The translations under genes were made by a program, and so were the position numbers. A DNA stretch of 64,000 nt from Alentia gelatinosa (lineage: Eukaryota; Annelida; Polychaeta; Phyllodocida; Polynoidae). The DNA lies in the NCBI GenBank assembly GCA_950022655.1, contig OX465584.1, positions 5,651,694-5,715,693 of the forward strand, written 5' to 3'. Under the pieces are notes generated by a model that worked only from the letters and a program-made list of their open reading frames with translations, did no database searches and was not told where the DNA came from. This document shows, piece by piece, positions 1 through 29,647 of this stretch; position 1 is the first letter of the stretch, and each line of letters begins with the position of its first letter.

Positions 1-300
1 CATTTTTAAAGTATTTAGCTGTCTTCCCCAATGTAAAACCTACGAAGAACAGTTAAAATTATATTCCTAACCCTTCTGGGAGTTTCAAAAATAATGGCAG
101 AGTTTGGGTGACCTTAGCTCATGGTGCCCCTCAGAAATCACCCTTTTCTGGAAGTCACTCTTGAAAACTCCAAAACTTGAAAATATCCCAAATCAAGCAG
201 GCCTTATCAAACTATTTAGCTGTGTTCCCTGATTAGAAAACTACTCAAAACAGTTGAAATTACAGTTCTATCCCTTCTTGTGGTCAAAACTAACTGCTGC
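1..300. repeat. Two-copy diverged direct repeat
   Basis: Bases about 10-80 and 208-285 are imperfect copies of each other: TATTTAGCTGT.TTCCC, then AACAGTT.AAATTA, then CCCTTCT. The offset is about 198 bp. No gene is visible. The repeat could be a short tandem duplication or the left edge of a larger array outside the window. Confidence 0.5.
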
Positions 301-378
301 TACTGTGGTGCCGCCCTGGTGGCAAAAACGGGAACTTGAGAACAATAGCGAGTCATAGAGAGATAAGCCAGCAGGCCT

Positions 379-1242
379 GGGACCCGTTTCAATAACCTGT
401 AGGACGTCCGTTATTGTGTCCTGCGACACAATAGCGGCAGTTCGCGTTGCAGTACTTTAGTGACAACCCACTTAGCGACATTGGGTAGCAGACAGGCGCA
501 AATAGTGGCTTGTACCATTTCAGAACACTGTTGTCCAGTCACTAAAAGGGTCACTGTAGTGTCTTAAATAGCGAGAGGGTATACCCTCTCGCTTTTGATG
601 TCACAAACACATAACTTTACTTTCCATAGGAATAAAGCTATGAAACTTTAACCCCACACACATTTAGTGACACTGAAATTCAGACAGATACAAAGAGTGG
701 CTGTACCATTTCAAAAGAAACATGTCCGGTCACTATTGCTGCCACTGTTGTGTCTATAATAGCGAGAGGGTATACCCTCTCGCATCTATTGTCACAAATC
801 CGTAACTTTACTTCCCGTAGGAATTAAGCTATTAAACTTTAATCTCAGTTAGGGACACATACAACTGATAAACATGCCAAATATGAAGGAGATCGGCTCA
901 TGCAATCCAACGATATTCACATTTGAATTCTGTCATAGCAAATGCTGCTCTGGTGGCCAGTGTAGAATTATTCATGGCTGTCACTAATTTATGCAGTGAC
1001 CTTCACTTTGATGGCACTTGTTCCTGGTAGGACATGAGTATGTGAGATTGGGTACCCAACATGTTTTTCCGCTACGCTGTCTCAAACTAGGGACACATCC
1101 ACAATAGTGACAAGACACACCTCCCCTACAGTGACATGCGTTCTAAAACGAGACCGAAGATTTTCTGCTATTCAAGTCACTATTGGGGTCATTAAACACG
1201 TCAGTAAGTGGCTTAGTGACCCATTCTATTGAAACGGGCCCC
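379..1242. mobile_element. F2 inverted-repeat DNA transposon, non-autonomous, internally duplicated
   Basis: The ends are inverted copies: GGGACCCGTTTCAATA on the left and TATTGAAACGGGCCCC on the right. Many GTGACA/GTCACTA motifs lie just inside both ends. No transposase frame is present. The left half occurs twice, so the F2 palindrome (arm GCGAGAGGGTA and its complement) is found at 571-592 and 762-783; other F2 copies have it once. The interior carries the box CTCTGGTGGCCAGTGTAG near 950. Target-site duplications are not clear. Confidence 0.75.
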
Positions 1243-1261
1243 TGTGTTGCCAATCCAGGTC

Positions 1262-1745
1262 AACCAAGTCTGTGGTACTAGCGACCCCTGTCTTCGCTGA
1301 GCTGCAACTAACGTGCGTAGCAAACGTCTGCTCGATGACCAGTTTATTAGGGTGATAACCTAGTGGTGCCCCCTACTACTAATACCTGAAACTATCAATT
1401 AGTTCCCAACCATCATTTCATGTGACACAGATTTTACCGACTACCAGCAAAATTTGATCTCATTGCATTCTCTCAAGGAAAGGAGATAGTAAAACTACAG
1501 TTCTAAATTATGTTTTCATTTATAGATTAATGATACGTGGCATAAACACTTCTAACCACAGCCGATAAATTATGTTTTCAGTATGGCTAGAAACAAATCC
1601 TAAGAATAGAACTACATCTGTCAGACAAACACAAAAAAGAGTAGCAGGATTCAGTTAAGAACTGCACGAGAATCTCACTCTCGTGGGCCTTCAGTCTCCA
1701 AGCCGAGGTCTGGTTCACTATGAGACACTCCAAGCAGATCCTTCC
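1262..1745. repeat. Dispersed repeat F7, copy 1
   Basis: It matches 52846-53401 over several blocks: ACTAGCGAC at the start, TGGTGCCCCCTACTA, TAATACCTGAAACTAT, and the hairpin CACGAGA...TCTCGTG near the end. The copy near the satellite has an extra tRNA-like insert (52957-53129) that this one lacks, so this copy shows the uninterrupted form. No coding content. Confidence 0.6.
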
Positions 1746-2041
1746 AGAATCAGTTTTTTAGATATAGGTAAAAAGGTAGTTAAAGTAAGTCTTGCATCAA
1801 GATTTGACACTGTGAATTCAATGTGATAAATGTTATAAGGAGTATCAATAACACAGAGTCAAGTTTATCTAATCTAGAATGTGAAGAGCTTGGTTAGCTT
1901 TCTAGGTCAGTTGTCAGCTATTCTAAATAACTAGGAGCAAAAAGTTTGTTCATCATTGATGAATGAGTGTGCAATTATAAATGAAAAAGAATAAAATGTT
2001 TAGGTTACATTCAGTCGATGGAAAGTTTTCTGAAACCGAAT

Positions 2042-2270
2042 TGAACCCAGTCAACCTGCTATTTCTGCAACCACCTGAGTCTAGGATCCAAAAATATCAA
2101 GGTCAAGCACCAGTGGGTCAATGAGGTATTTCGGTCTCTAGTGATTGGTCATGGTCAGCTGAGCTCCTTTCACACTATCACAGTGAATAGCACGCAGAGA
2201 GTGAAGGGATAGTTTTCTGGCAGCACGCTGAAAGTGTATATATATTTGACCACTCTAATGACCTCTAGGT
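2042..2270. repeat. Dispersed repeat F6, copy 1
   Basis: It shares CCCAGTCAAC, TTTCGGTCT..AGTGATTGG, CATGGTCAGCTG and CACAGTGAATA.CACG, in that order, with 31962-32245, and the later part with 16180-16370. No terminal repeats or coding frame were seen. It may be part of a longer element whose ends I cannot define. Confidence 0.55.
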
Positions 2271-2659
2271 CTCTAGGTGGGTAAGGCTCACGAAAAGTGT
2301 ACCATTTTTGTCCCACCTCCATGGTACCTTTTTCTGGCTAGTTTTGAACAGATCCACATAATTATTATTGCATCAATTGATGTTTCCCATCAATCAGTAC
2401 AACTGGGCAGTATTCCTGAACAAAATAACTTTTTAGAAGGGAGAGTACTATTTAAGGATGTTTTCTATATTATCCAGATATCATTGGACCAGATAATTGT
2501 ATAGATAAGCTCATTTTATTTTCCACAAGTCTGAAGTTACTTGATAATATTTAATGCATATTTTCATTTAAAATGTTTAACGACTTAAATGAGTGTTGGT
2601 TTTGTGATCTCAAGCTCATTTGCAAATTGTTTAAATTAATTGTATAAATTAATGGTATA

Positions 2660-3130
2660 TCCTAAAATTTGCAGTGGCGCCACCTGGTGATTTTTGAATA
2701 TTGACAAGTTCATGTTCAAAACGCCAAATGACTCAAATATCAAATTTTATACAGTTTGTCATAACCCAATCGGTAAAATAGACATACTGATTTTTGCTCT
2801 ATTTATATAGAAAATATACTGACAAATACGATTTGATTTTTAAATCGTATATAAATGTGTATTACAATACATCTACTATACTTTTTGAAAGTTTAAGGAA
2901 AATGACATGGGTTTTATTATATGAAAAACAACTTCTTATAATTTCTTTATATCCTCAAATAATATAATTACAATATCTATCTCAAAATCACAAACTAGCA
3001 TGGTGACCCCCGATTTTTCATTTAGATATGTGTTATACAATACCTTGAGCTCATCATATTCAATTTTCAGGAAAATGACATGGGTTCTAATTTTCAAGGC
3101 AAATTGTCCAATATTTGATATTTAACTTTC
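2660..3130. repeat. Dispersed repeat F8, copy 1
   Basis: It holds CAGTGGCGCCACCTGGTGAT, GGTGACCCCCGAT and AATGACATGGGTTCTAA, each shared with 33290-33790 (opposite strand) or 53700-53850. The 2271-2659 stretch before it shows nothing I recognise. Confidence 0.5.
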
Positions 3131-3705
3131 CTTAATTAGCCTACAACATTTGATTTCGCCTAGCTTGCAATGGTATTACACCAGTTTTGCTATGGTGTTT
3201 CTCCAGAAACAAGGCCATAGTGAAATCATTCCGACATATGCTAAGGGCTTTGTTTTGCAGCCTTTGCAATTTACTTAGATTTGTCTTTGTGCCTCCATCA
3301 ACATCAAGGAAGATTGCTGAGTTTTTTTGTTTTTTTTGGTAAAGTGTTTATTGACGTAAGGTTTCATATACAAGTATATGATTTTCAAACAACATGTGTC
3401 AAGAGGACATAGACTTGACATAGTAGAACAAGAAGACATGTGCAAACATATACAGGTTTAACCAAACCTTATGCCTTAGTTCTGAGTAGAACTTTCACGA
3501 GTAATTTCCTACAGTGGGGGGAGTGACAGGCGACAGGAGCCTGCACTAAGTGGGCACTACACAGTTGATCAGGCAGGGTGGTTTCAGAGCAAACACACAA
3601 AACAAACAAACAACACTATAGACTGCCGGTGATAAAAAGAGTCAATTTGGTAGAGATCACTTATATTCAAAGAAAGGTTAGAGCTCAGTCACAGTACTTC
3701 CATAT

Positions 3706-4613
3706 TTAGTGTAGTAGGTCACCACAAAGCTCAACCAGGCAGAGGCCCCTCACCTTTTGTTTGAAAGATTCATGATTAATGGTCGCTTGAATATCCTGGT
3801 TCAGTTCACTCCATACTCTTGATCCATAATAAAGAGGCGATTTCTTGAACATGTCAGTTTTTGGGCGTTTTAGGTTAATCTGTATTTTATTTTGAGTTCG
3901 CGTAGGGGGACCCTCCGGCCTATTCTTGACTAGATTTTCCGGGTTTGAAGCCCACCAGTGCATGAAAGAGAGCATGTGTTTAGTTCTTCGTTCCAAAAGA
4001 AAATCAAGGTTTGCTCTCTCAAGGAGAGAGCCAACTTCGACTCTATCAGCCAGACTGATTCTATAACAGACTCTCAGGGCATTATTTACTAGTGTTTGTA
4101 GACTTTTCCGTTGAGCGGCATTGAGTGCGACAGCGACGAAATCGCAGTACTCTAGTTTTGTCAAAAGCATTGTTTTAACAATTGCGACAGCTGTGCTAGC
4201 ATCAATGCAGTAACGCAGCTTTCGAAGCTTAAATAACTTGTTTTGGAAGTCGCGCTTGGTGTTCTCAAAGTATTTATTAAAGCTCAATGTTTGATCTATC
4301 GTAATACCCAGGTACTTGAAAAAAGGCACACTCTAGAAGATTTCCTTCTATGACACACGCAGGTTTATCAGCATGGTCTTGTTTATTATTTGGCATACAC
4401 CACATAACCTTACTTTTACTATGGTCTATTTGTTTGTCAAAATTCAATGTGGCATCTATCTCAATTCCAAGATAAAGATTTGCAGTCACCGGCTCGAGCT
4501 TAGAGAGACCAACGTAATTGTCAACATTTCTAATCTTTTCCCGATTATTCGGGTATGAGAACCAGCAGACCTTGATTTTTTAAGATCATTTAGATAGGAG
4601 GCTAACTGCTGAC
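3706..4613 (-). mobile_element. LINE (non-LTR retrotransposon) reverse-transcriptase remnant
   Basis: On the minus strand 4329-3706 stays open for about 207 residues. It carries the late-RT landmark YLGITID.TLSF, then a thumb-like helical stretch, then the typical C-terminal end of LINE ORF2 proteins (SPLYYGSRVWSELNQDI, then SFKQKV). Upstream, in other frames, the same landmark recurs as YLGIEIDATLNF near 4470, after a KVCWFSYPNN block that parallels KVMWCMPNN. The segment therefore holds two similar pieces of the same region, broken by frameshifts. The fingers/palm with the FADD motif is absent. It is a dead 5'-truncated copy. Confidence 0.8.
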
Positions 4614-4709
4614 ATGATGATTCATCAAGTCCAGGTGGCTGGCTTTATTACCGAGCAAACCATGGTGGATGCTGTTGAATGCTTTTCGCATGTCAACAGA
4701 AATGGCTCT

Positions 4710-5540
4710 GGGCCCTGTTTTTTAGTCATGACATCGCAAGTCTATGATCGCCTGAGATCGGATCAAGATTTTACGTGTTTTTTCAAGACACAAGATGGCG
4801 GGTGTACTATAGACACGGTCGTAAGTCGAATCAAGGGATCTTGGGGAAATTCGTCTGAAGTTACGACAAGTATAGAACTGTCTTATGTTCTATAATAAGT
4901 CACTGTGGATTTCCTGTGCTTCCCATGCGAATTAAGCTATGAAATTTTAACACAAGTAAGGGATACATATATCCTATAATCGTACCAAATATGACGAAAA
5001 ACGGACCCACCGTTATGAAGATATCGGTGTTTCAATTTTAAACATTGGGCTATCGATCGGATTTCGTACATGCACTCTCCTCGCAAATCTTTAGTGGTAT
5101 AGCGCGCGGAATCTCTGCTGGGAGAGTGAAGTAAACGCAGTCGTGGGGAAAGTACACTGGCCTCCAGAGCAGACGATTGCTATGACGAAATTCAAACGCC
5201 GATGTCTTCATAACGGTGCAGCCGATTTTCTTCATATTTGGTACGATTATAGGTGAAATGTATACCTTACTCGTGTTAAAATTTCATTGCTTAATTCCTA
5301 CTGGAAGTGAGGTTCCGCGTTTGGTACGACATGTCCAGAGTGGTCTTAGACATACGACACTTATGGCCCCTGTTTCCGCTCCATTGGCCACCGACTGTCG
5401 TGACTATAACACACCTTTTACCTCCCTGAGTCTCGTATTCCCACTAAGTGTTGTAGCCCCTCTAAGATCGTATCTCTATAGTACACTGACAGCAAATACG
5501 TGTCGTAAGTTACGAATGTCGTGACTAAAAAACAGGGCCC
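4710..5540. mobile_element. F1 foldback DNA transposon, full length
   Basis: It is bounded by GGGCCCTGTTTTTTAGTCA and its inverse TGACTAAAAAACAGGGCCC. The arms fold back almost to the middle: the module with GAATTAAGCTATGAAATTTTAACAC, TCGTACCAAATATGA and CGTTATGAAGATATCGG near 4930-5025 returns inverted at 5190-5300. The centre includes a GCGCGCGGAATCTCTGCTGGGAG block and the shared box in the variant form TACACTGGCCTCCAGAGC. It is non-autonomous, with no transposase. Confidence 0.8.
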
Positions 5541-5571
5541 TGGTTAGGGGCCTTCACCGGGTAAAGTTCGT

Positions 5572-6009
5572 TTATCAGCTTAAAGGGTGGCATCCACCAA
5601 CCACAACAAGGCTACAACAAGCGCTGACAAGAAAGTTTCAATCAGCGCTTGTTGCAGCCTTTGTCATAAGAAGGGGGGCTTTATGACAGCGTTGTCGGGG
5701 CGTGTTGGGAAGTGCACGTTCCACCAAAATTTTCTACTGAGACCTCTGTGACACGCTCCCGACACGCCATGACACTCCATGACAAGGGTCCAGTCGTGGG
5801 AAAAGTCGAACATGCTCGATGTTGTTGTAGCCATGTTGGAAGGCTCTCGACAAGCTTCCAATCTTGGCCTTGTTGTAGCCTTGTTGTAGACTCTTGTTGG
5901 GGACTGGGGTCCACCAGACACGACAAAGCCTCCAATCCTAGGCCAATGGTGGACCTTGTCGAGAAGCCATTGTTGTAACCTTGTCAAGGTTGCTGGACGC
6001 CCCCCTTTA
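5572..6009. mobile_element. Short inverted-repeat element, unclassified
   Basis: The left side reads AAAGGGTGGCATCCACCAACC and the right side GGTTGCTGGACGCCCCCCTTT, an imperfect inverted pair. The interior is rich in AACAAGGCTACAAC and its complement. It abuts F3 copy 1. It may be a divergent F3 relative. Short open frames on both strands here are shadows of the inverted repeats. Confidence 0.5.
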
Positions 6010-6745
6010 AAGGCTGTATTCCACCAACAAGACAAAATCGTTGTACAGCGCCCGTATGGCGGTTGCTGCGGTTGCTGGCAGATCTGCTCTATTTTAAATC
6101 ATCTGTTGGGTTGGTGGAAGCACACACCAGACGTTTCAGCAGGCGTCGGTTCTCCTGTCCGACGTTTCAAGACGTCGGTTGGAGGATATTGGGGTTGATA
6201 GGAGTGTCGCCTCACAGTTGCTGGGCGTCTGCTGGGGCGTTTGGCCATTTCCCAGCTGAAATGCGCTTCCACCAACCAGAAGTTTCAGGCGATATCCCAA
6301 TCGATACCCCCAACAACCCTCCACAAGATGTAACTATAACGTCGGCCAAATAACTAATTGATTAGGTTTTTATCGGCTGGAATTGAGCATCTGGCCGATG
6401 TATTTGAGGAGTACGACACCCGCCCGCGGGTTCTGCTGGGAGTTGCGGTGAGGGAACGCCGCCAACATAGTGTGAGCGATACCGGCAATACCCGAAGCCC
6501 CGAATGGACATCGTAAATTCCGACACTTTCGGCAGAATTCTAGCACCATAGCGTGCCATACACATTCATAACATCAATCCTTATCTTTATTTACCTTCAT
6601 TGTTCGATTAAATGTGTAATTCCTCGGTTATTTGACGTTTTCTGACCATTCCCGTACAAAACCCAACACGCCGACACACTGCTCCGCTCGATACGCGGCT
6701 TTCGCGGGTTCAGAGCGTCTTGTGAATTACTACGTGATTCAAACT
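6010..6745 (-). mobile_element. F3 DNA transposon, copy 1, truncated
   Basis: It begins AAGGCTGTATTCCACCAAC. In reverse orientation it matches 14652-15579 and 16998-18009, including the GGCACGCTATGGTGCTAGAAT block and CAGCCGATAAAAACCTAATC. It fades out near 6745 without its second terminus. A 67-codon open frame (6565-6362) occurs at the same place in copy 2 and, frameshifted, in copy 3. Most differences between copies change amino acids, so I do not call it a gene. Confidence 0.7.
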
Positions 6746-7131
6746 CGATGGTATACGAGCTCAGACCCTAAACTTTCATGGGTTTCCTCTATAATGTAAC
6801 AGTCTTTCACGAATTTCCCCATGAACAGGGAGGAGACATATGGGCTTCCAGTTATTTGGATGAGAGAGATTGCCAGTCTTGGGAATGGTGTAACTTTAAC
6901 AAATTTCTGAGAGGAGGCCTGAGTTTGCCTAAGTCTGATATAACAGTCAAACTGATCAATAGAAATGCTAGGTTTATACCATCACCCCGGCAGTCCTGGC
7001 ACTGGATTTTGGCAGAACCTTAACCCGACTTGGCACTTTTATGGCATTTTTATGTTTTTTGCCCGCTAGGCCCCAAATATCCCGTCATCAAGTTGAGACC
7101 GTTGTACCTTGACTTTGCCCTGTCGAAGTCT

Positions 7132-7690
7132 GGGCCCTGTTTTTTAGTCACGATATCGCAAGTCTGCGATCACCTAAGATCGGATCAAGATTCTACGGCA
7201 TTTTCTATGACACAAGATGGCGGGTGTGCTATAGACGGTGTCGTAGGTTGCATCAAACGATCTTAACAGAGTTAAAACAAGTATAGAACTGTCTTAGGTT
7301 CTATAAAACGTCACTGTGGATTTCCTACGCCGTCCTTACGAATTAAGCGATGAAATTTTGCCACGAGTAAGGGATACATATAACCTATAATCGTACCAAA
7401 AATGGAAAAGATCGGACTCACCGTTATGAAGATATCGGCGTTTAAATTTGAAACATCGGGCTATCATCGGATATGGTACAAGCACTCTCCTAGCAGATCT
7501 TTCGCGGTAAAGCGCGCGGAATCTCTGCTGGGAGATTGAAGTAAGCGCAGAGTGAGGGTAGAGCTACACTGGCCACCAGAGCAGCGTTTGCTATGACGAA
7601 ATTCAAACGCCGAAATCTTCATAACGGTGCGGCCGATTTTCTTCTTCTTTTCGCCATAATTTTCCGTCAATTATTTCATATGGTTTCCTG
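7132..7690 (+). mobile_element. F1 transposon, 3'-truncated
   Basis: It starts GGGCCCTGTTTTTTAGTCACGA and keeps the left arm, the centre with TACACTGGCCACCAGAGC (7568-7585), and part of the inverted right arm up to CCGATTTTCTTC. It then runs into unrelated DNA without the right terminus. The left end most resembles the copy at 4710. Confidence 0.7.
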
Positions 7691-7835
7691 TTCAAAGCGT
7701 CACTGATGCACACCGACGCGCTATGACAATCAACACATGATGGATCATCGTAGACCCGATTTTGCTACGATATGGATTTTGTATCAGGAGGTCAATATCT
7801 ATGTGTATTTGTCACTTTTCCCAACCATATAACCA

Positions 7836-7990
7836 AATTGAATGCATCCCTGACATCAGGACATTCAATTTGATACCAAATACTCATACCTTTCATGATT
7901 TCTATCAAGGTTCATCTTGTTCTAAAAAAAAAAAAAAAGAAAAAAAAAATTCTAAAAACGTTTTTGCTGACGCTTGCTTTTTTTTGTGTT
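7836..7990. repeat. F14 fragment with A-rich tract
   Basis: GAATGCATCCCTGACATCAGGA, ATTTCTATCAAGGTTCATC, the A-rich tract and the GTTTTTGCTGACGC block match one flank of the complete F14 element at 19463-19600. It is only about one third of an element. The 7991-8561 stretch holds short degenerate repeats of ACCCCGTGTAAATGGAC around 8430-8470 and no gene. Confidence 0.5.
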
Positions 7991-8561
7991 AGTCTCAATA
8001 TATTTCTAAATCTAGAGTACAGCAGGAAGTCATGCGTCATTTTGCCTCCTTGTGGAACAGAGAGTAGCAATACACCTCACTCACAAACAGGTAGGTTAGA
8101 GAGCACGGTGTATTTTCATTGTATTTATTTGGATCGCCATCGCTTTAAGCTTACATAACTGATTGTCATTTGTATGTATCAAAAGCACTGCTCCAGATGA
8201 TAAACAGTCAGGTCGTTATCATCAAATATCTCTAATTAATAAGAAAATAAAACGCCATTTACCTAAATGATATGAACATTATTCATACTTATCCCCAGCA
8301 GCAAGAAGTATTTCATTCACATTTGATACACAGAGGAACCCTGCCTAACGGATACCCTTTGTAAACCCCACGTTAACGGACAACTTTGCTTCGAATGGAT
8401 CCCTCTATTAAATGTTTATTTTAACCCCGTGTAAGCCTACACCCCGTGTAAATGGACACCCCGTGTAAGTGAACACTATGGTCCGGAATGATCAGTGGCC
8501 GCTTATGCAAGGGTTCTACTTTATAACAATCAAGATCACTTTGTGTCTTTATAGATAAAGA

Positions 8562-8646
8562 ATCGTCTCCAGAATCCTTTCGGTGACAGACAACAAAAAG
8601 GAGATACTGACGAACCTCATACCGGCTACTGTCTACAACTAGCAAG
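8562..8646 (+). promoter_or_regulatory. Conserved 5' leader of PTGR1-like copy A
   Basis: These 85 bases just before the start codon align without gaps to 34311-34395 before copy B. Shared blocks include GTGACA.ACAAC, GGAGATACTGACGAACCTCA and CAACTAGCAAG next to the ATG. Similarity fades upstream. The segment probably includes the 5' untranslated region. No TATA box is evident. Confidence 0.6.
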
Positions 8647-26572
<17,926 letters not shown>

Positions 26573-27511
26573 ATCCATGAGATCTTATAACATATGCATA
26601 TAACATTGGTAAAGCTGTAGTCAACATCTGAATGCATTGCTCAAGGTATTAATAACTGTACCTGGCAGTGATTAAACTGTGCTCAAATACTGGTTATATG
26701 GACTGCAGTTTTAGTATATATATACTTGACCTAGCTAACTAAAAGTACTTCAGTTAGCTATAACCCTGACAAAGGCAACTCAGGCCTAAACTAGTAGGTT
26801 TAACTAAAAGCTACTCATGTATAACTGGACACTGAATATAGAGCAACTGTATGTTTATTAAAAAATAATTGTTAACACAATTTGTGACTCACACATGGGT
26901 TGTGGTCCATTCCCCAAATATATAGTACGTCAGTAAACCTGAGAGGCTACCTCAACTGGTATTTTTAAGACCAAATCCAGATATTTGCTTTAAAAAAAAA
27001 AAAAGTAAAAAAAAAAAGAGGGATGCTCTAAAAGGTTAAAATCCTGGTAGAGGTACAAATTATGTAATCAAAAAGTAATTAAAAGATTTGTGTAAACAAA
27101 ACTCTCATTAAAGCCAGAGATTTTGAGGTGATAAACTCTCCCTAATAAGACCACGGTAACAGGATAGATGGATGGACTGGATCTATGTTAATCTCTGTCT
27201 ATGTCGATTTTCTATGTTTTTCATATTGAACAGGAAAAATAACGAGCTTTGAGAAATAATCAATGATATTAAATTATAACTTTTTCATTAAAGTTGTATA
27301 CATTTCCTGAATAAATTTTTACTAAAACGTATATGAATCTCTTTGAGTATGATTATCAAAACCATGTTCTTCAACACATAGTTCTGTTTTCATACATAAT
27401 TATATCACTATAAAAAACAGTAAATTAAACCATCCACAAATATAAAAAACAATAAAGGTATAAGAAATCAACCTTACAGAATGCCATCGGAAATATGATG
27501 ATAATAGCTAT
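26573..27511 (+). other. 3' flank of PTGR1-like A
   Basis: An echo of the last coding bases is found at 26602-26637 (AACATTGGTAAAGCTGTAG, TCAACATCT), 60 bp after the original at 26542. A-rich runs lie near 26990-27020. AATAAA at 27310 is a candidate poly(A) signal. No other gene is visible. Confidence 0.4.
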
Positions 27512-27676
27512 GGGGCCATCCATAAAGTATGTGCGCAGAATTTCTGAAATTTTGGACCCCCCACCCCCTCTCCCACTCTTGTACGCAATAGAACAAAGAG
27601 GGAGCATACGCAGATTTTCCAAAATTTCTGACCCCCCCACCCCCCCTCGGTGCGTACGTACTTTATGAATGGCCCC
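27512..27676. mobile_element. 165-bp MITE with ends GGGGCCAT(C/T)CATAAAGTA
   Basis: The termini GGGGCCATCCATAAAGTATG and CGTACTTTATGAATGGCCCC are inverted. TAT flanks both sides. The interior is two C-rich arms around TTTCTGA.ATTTT.GGACCCCC. It is non-coding and non-autonomous. Confidence 0.75.
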
Positions 27677-27831
27677 TATTCATCAATTTGTAAGTAAGTT
27701 CTTTATCTTTAATGGTAAGCAATATGGTACAACATGAAATCATCACATCATGAAATATCTTACATGATTTATGGACTACTTGGCTCAATGGTCAACCTCA
27801 CTACAATGACTGTGCCTTACCATGCTTTGGA

Positions 27832-28230
27832 TTTTATCATCCAACGTATACAAAGACCCATTTGAAAATTTATGGGGACTTCGTAAACCACGACCAAACC
27901 ATTATATAAAACCTGTCAGATACCATAACTGAGGTATACAGATTCAAATCTGTGGTATACGGCCTCAACGCTATGGTATAATGGGAAATAGTCCCTATAT
28001 GCTATAGAGCAAAGAAATAGCCCCTATTGTTTTACCCTTTGATATAAAAAATAATCGGTTTGATTTATTAAAAAAGATCGATAATGAATATAAATACCAT
28101 GGTTTTGTAGACAGGCGGCTCTGTAAAGCACTTGAGGCTGAAGTCGTAATACATTCAGTAGAGCTTGTGTATTACTACGCATCAACCTCTCATTGTTTCT
28201 GGCCGTCTGTTCAACATAAACCAATTCCAG
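27832..28230. mobile_element. F4 foldback element, copy 2, uninterrupted
   Basis: ATCCAACGTATACAAAGACCCA, TATAAAACCTGTCAGATACCATAACTG and GTTTTGTAGACAGGCGGCTCTG are followed by an intact loop with TAATACATTCAGTAGAGC and then the return arm. This gives the reference for the F3-interrupted copy at 14339. Confidence 0.65.
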
Positions 28231-29130
28231 ATAAGAAGGTGATGAACTGTTACACTGCACGAAATTCACCATTTTATTCATATATATGCCATCGCGGAAG
28301 TGCATGTATTGGCTGAATATTGACTTGTTTTCATATTTTTAATTTATAAGCTCAGGGTTTATATACGGACGCGTCTTGGCTGTATTTCACACCCGGCGTA
28401 AATGAGAGGAATAATCCTCTCCCCCCGCTGCCTCCCGCCCGTTTGTGTTGGTAGAAGTATAGATGTCCTCAGTGGGAAACCCTCCCCACACCAACACCCC
28501 CCCCCCCCCGCCACCTCCCGCTGCCCGCTCTCAGTGAAGCCCTCTTCACTGTATGCTTATATACGCCTACAGATGAGGCGTATACACACGGGGAATAGGA
28601 CAACCTTGTATATGCAAAAGTATACCTATACACACCGAGCGCATTCATATGTAAAATGGTGTTCTTTGTGCAGTATTAGCTCATAAATATTGAGGATTTG
28701 GGACCATTTTGATAATGACAATTGATAATGATAACTCTATAAGCATATTTACAGCCATACACCGACTAGTATAAACATTCTAATACCATGTTTTATTAGA
28801 CTAACAGGTTGGTATAAATTATGGCTAACAATTGGAGTACACCATTGCTGTTTATGTCACTTATTGGGTTTCACTACACATTCTCTTGGCTTCAGCGTAT
28901 GAAATTACTGTGGGATACTAAGGCGTGCCATAACCAAATATACTCTTCCTTGATGGTATTTACTTCCTATTGACAGAATAAATTATGGTAAAACCAAAAA
29001 TAGATGCTGGTCATAAATCACTGATAGCTCATATCTGACAACGTATACAAAGCATATAGAGATAACTGGGTCATTGTGTGTCATGAATTAGGGAAGAAAT
29101 GAAGGTCGAGGGTGGTTGACTTACCATCCT
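28231..29130. other. Intergenic, no gene found
   Basis: A C-rich run lies at 28496-28510. A 12-bp inverted pair TATATACGCCTA and GAGGCGTATA is found near 28557-28583. Otherwise the stretch is AT-rich with no convincing frame. Confidence 0.3.
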
Positions 29131-29432
29131 GGGACCTGTTTCACTAGTTTCGTGACATGTCTGTGACACCATACAGACATTGGGGTTGTCTTGTTACGTG
29201 ACAACACAAGTAACTTCCCTTAGGAAAAGACAGACCCCAAACATAAGAATTAGACAAATCTACACATCATGGACCTGTTTCACTAGTTTCGTGACAAAAG
29301 TGTTAGACATGAAAAGCGGCACCAACAGTGCAAGCAAGAACGGACAAAACAAAGTCTGTCTAGTTCTTATGAAACTGGACACACCATCTAGACACCATCT
29401 AGACATGTCATGAAACTAGTGAAACAGGTCCC
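29131..29432. mobile_element. F17 inverted-repeat element
   Basis: The ends are GGGACCTGTTTCACTAGTTT and ACTAGTGAAACAGGTCCC. The left-end sequence recurs internally at 29269, so it may be two nested or fused copies. TCTAGACATGTCA near the right end matches the right end of the chimera at 11844. Confidence 0.7.
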
Positions 29433-29647
29433 TGGTCTATGTGTCACAATCAGGGTTGAAATAGTGTAGGAGTAGACTAAGAAATACAAACATGTTTTTT
29501 TGATCAAAACTACTCTCCAATCATATTCCTTCCCATCCATAAAATCCCCTCTCATAGTGCTAGTCTCCCTTCCTATATATTAAACCTGCCTTTGAACAGC
29601 TCAGCCCTCGCTGCTGTGTAAGCTGTCACTCGCCTATTATGGATCTA

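Noticed and set aside
5664..6035. 123-codon minus-strand frame and its shadows
   Set aside because: It lies within the inverted-repeat element at 5572-6009. Frames on both strands have the same origin and no protein features.
6362..6565. 67-codon frame repeated in F3 copies 1 and 2 (also 15035-15238), possible small protein
   Set aside because: Without gaps the two copies differ mostly at sites that change amino acids, and the third copy is frameshifted. The frame persists because the transposon copies are young, not because it is selected.
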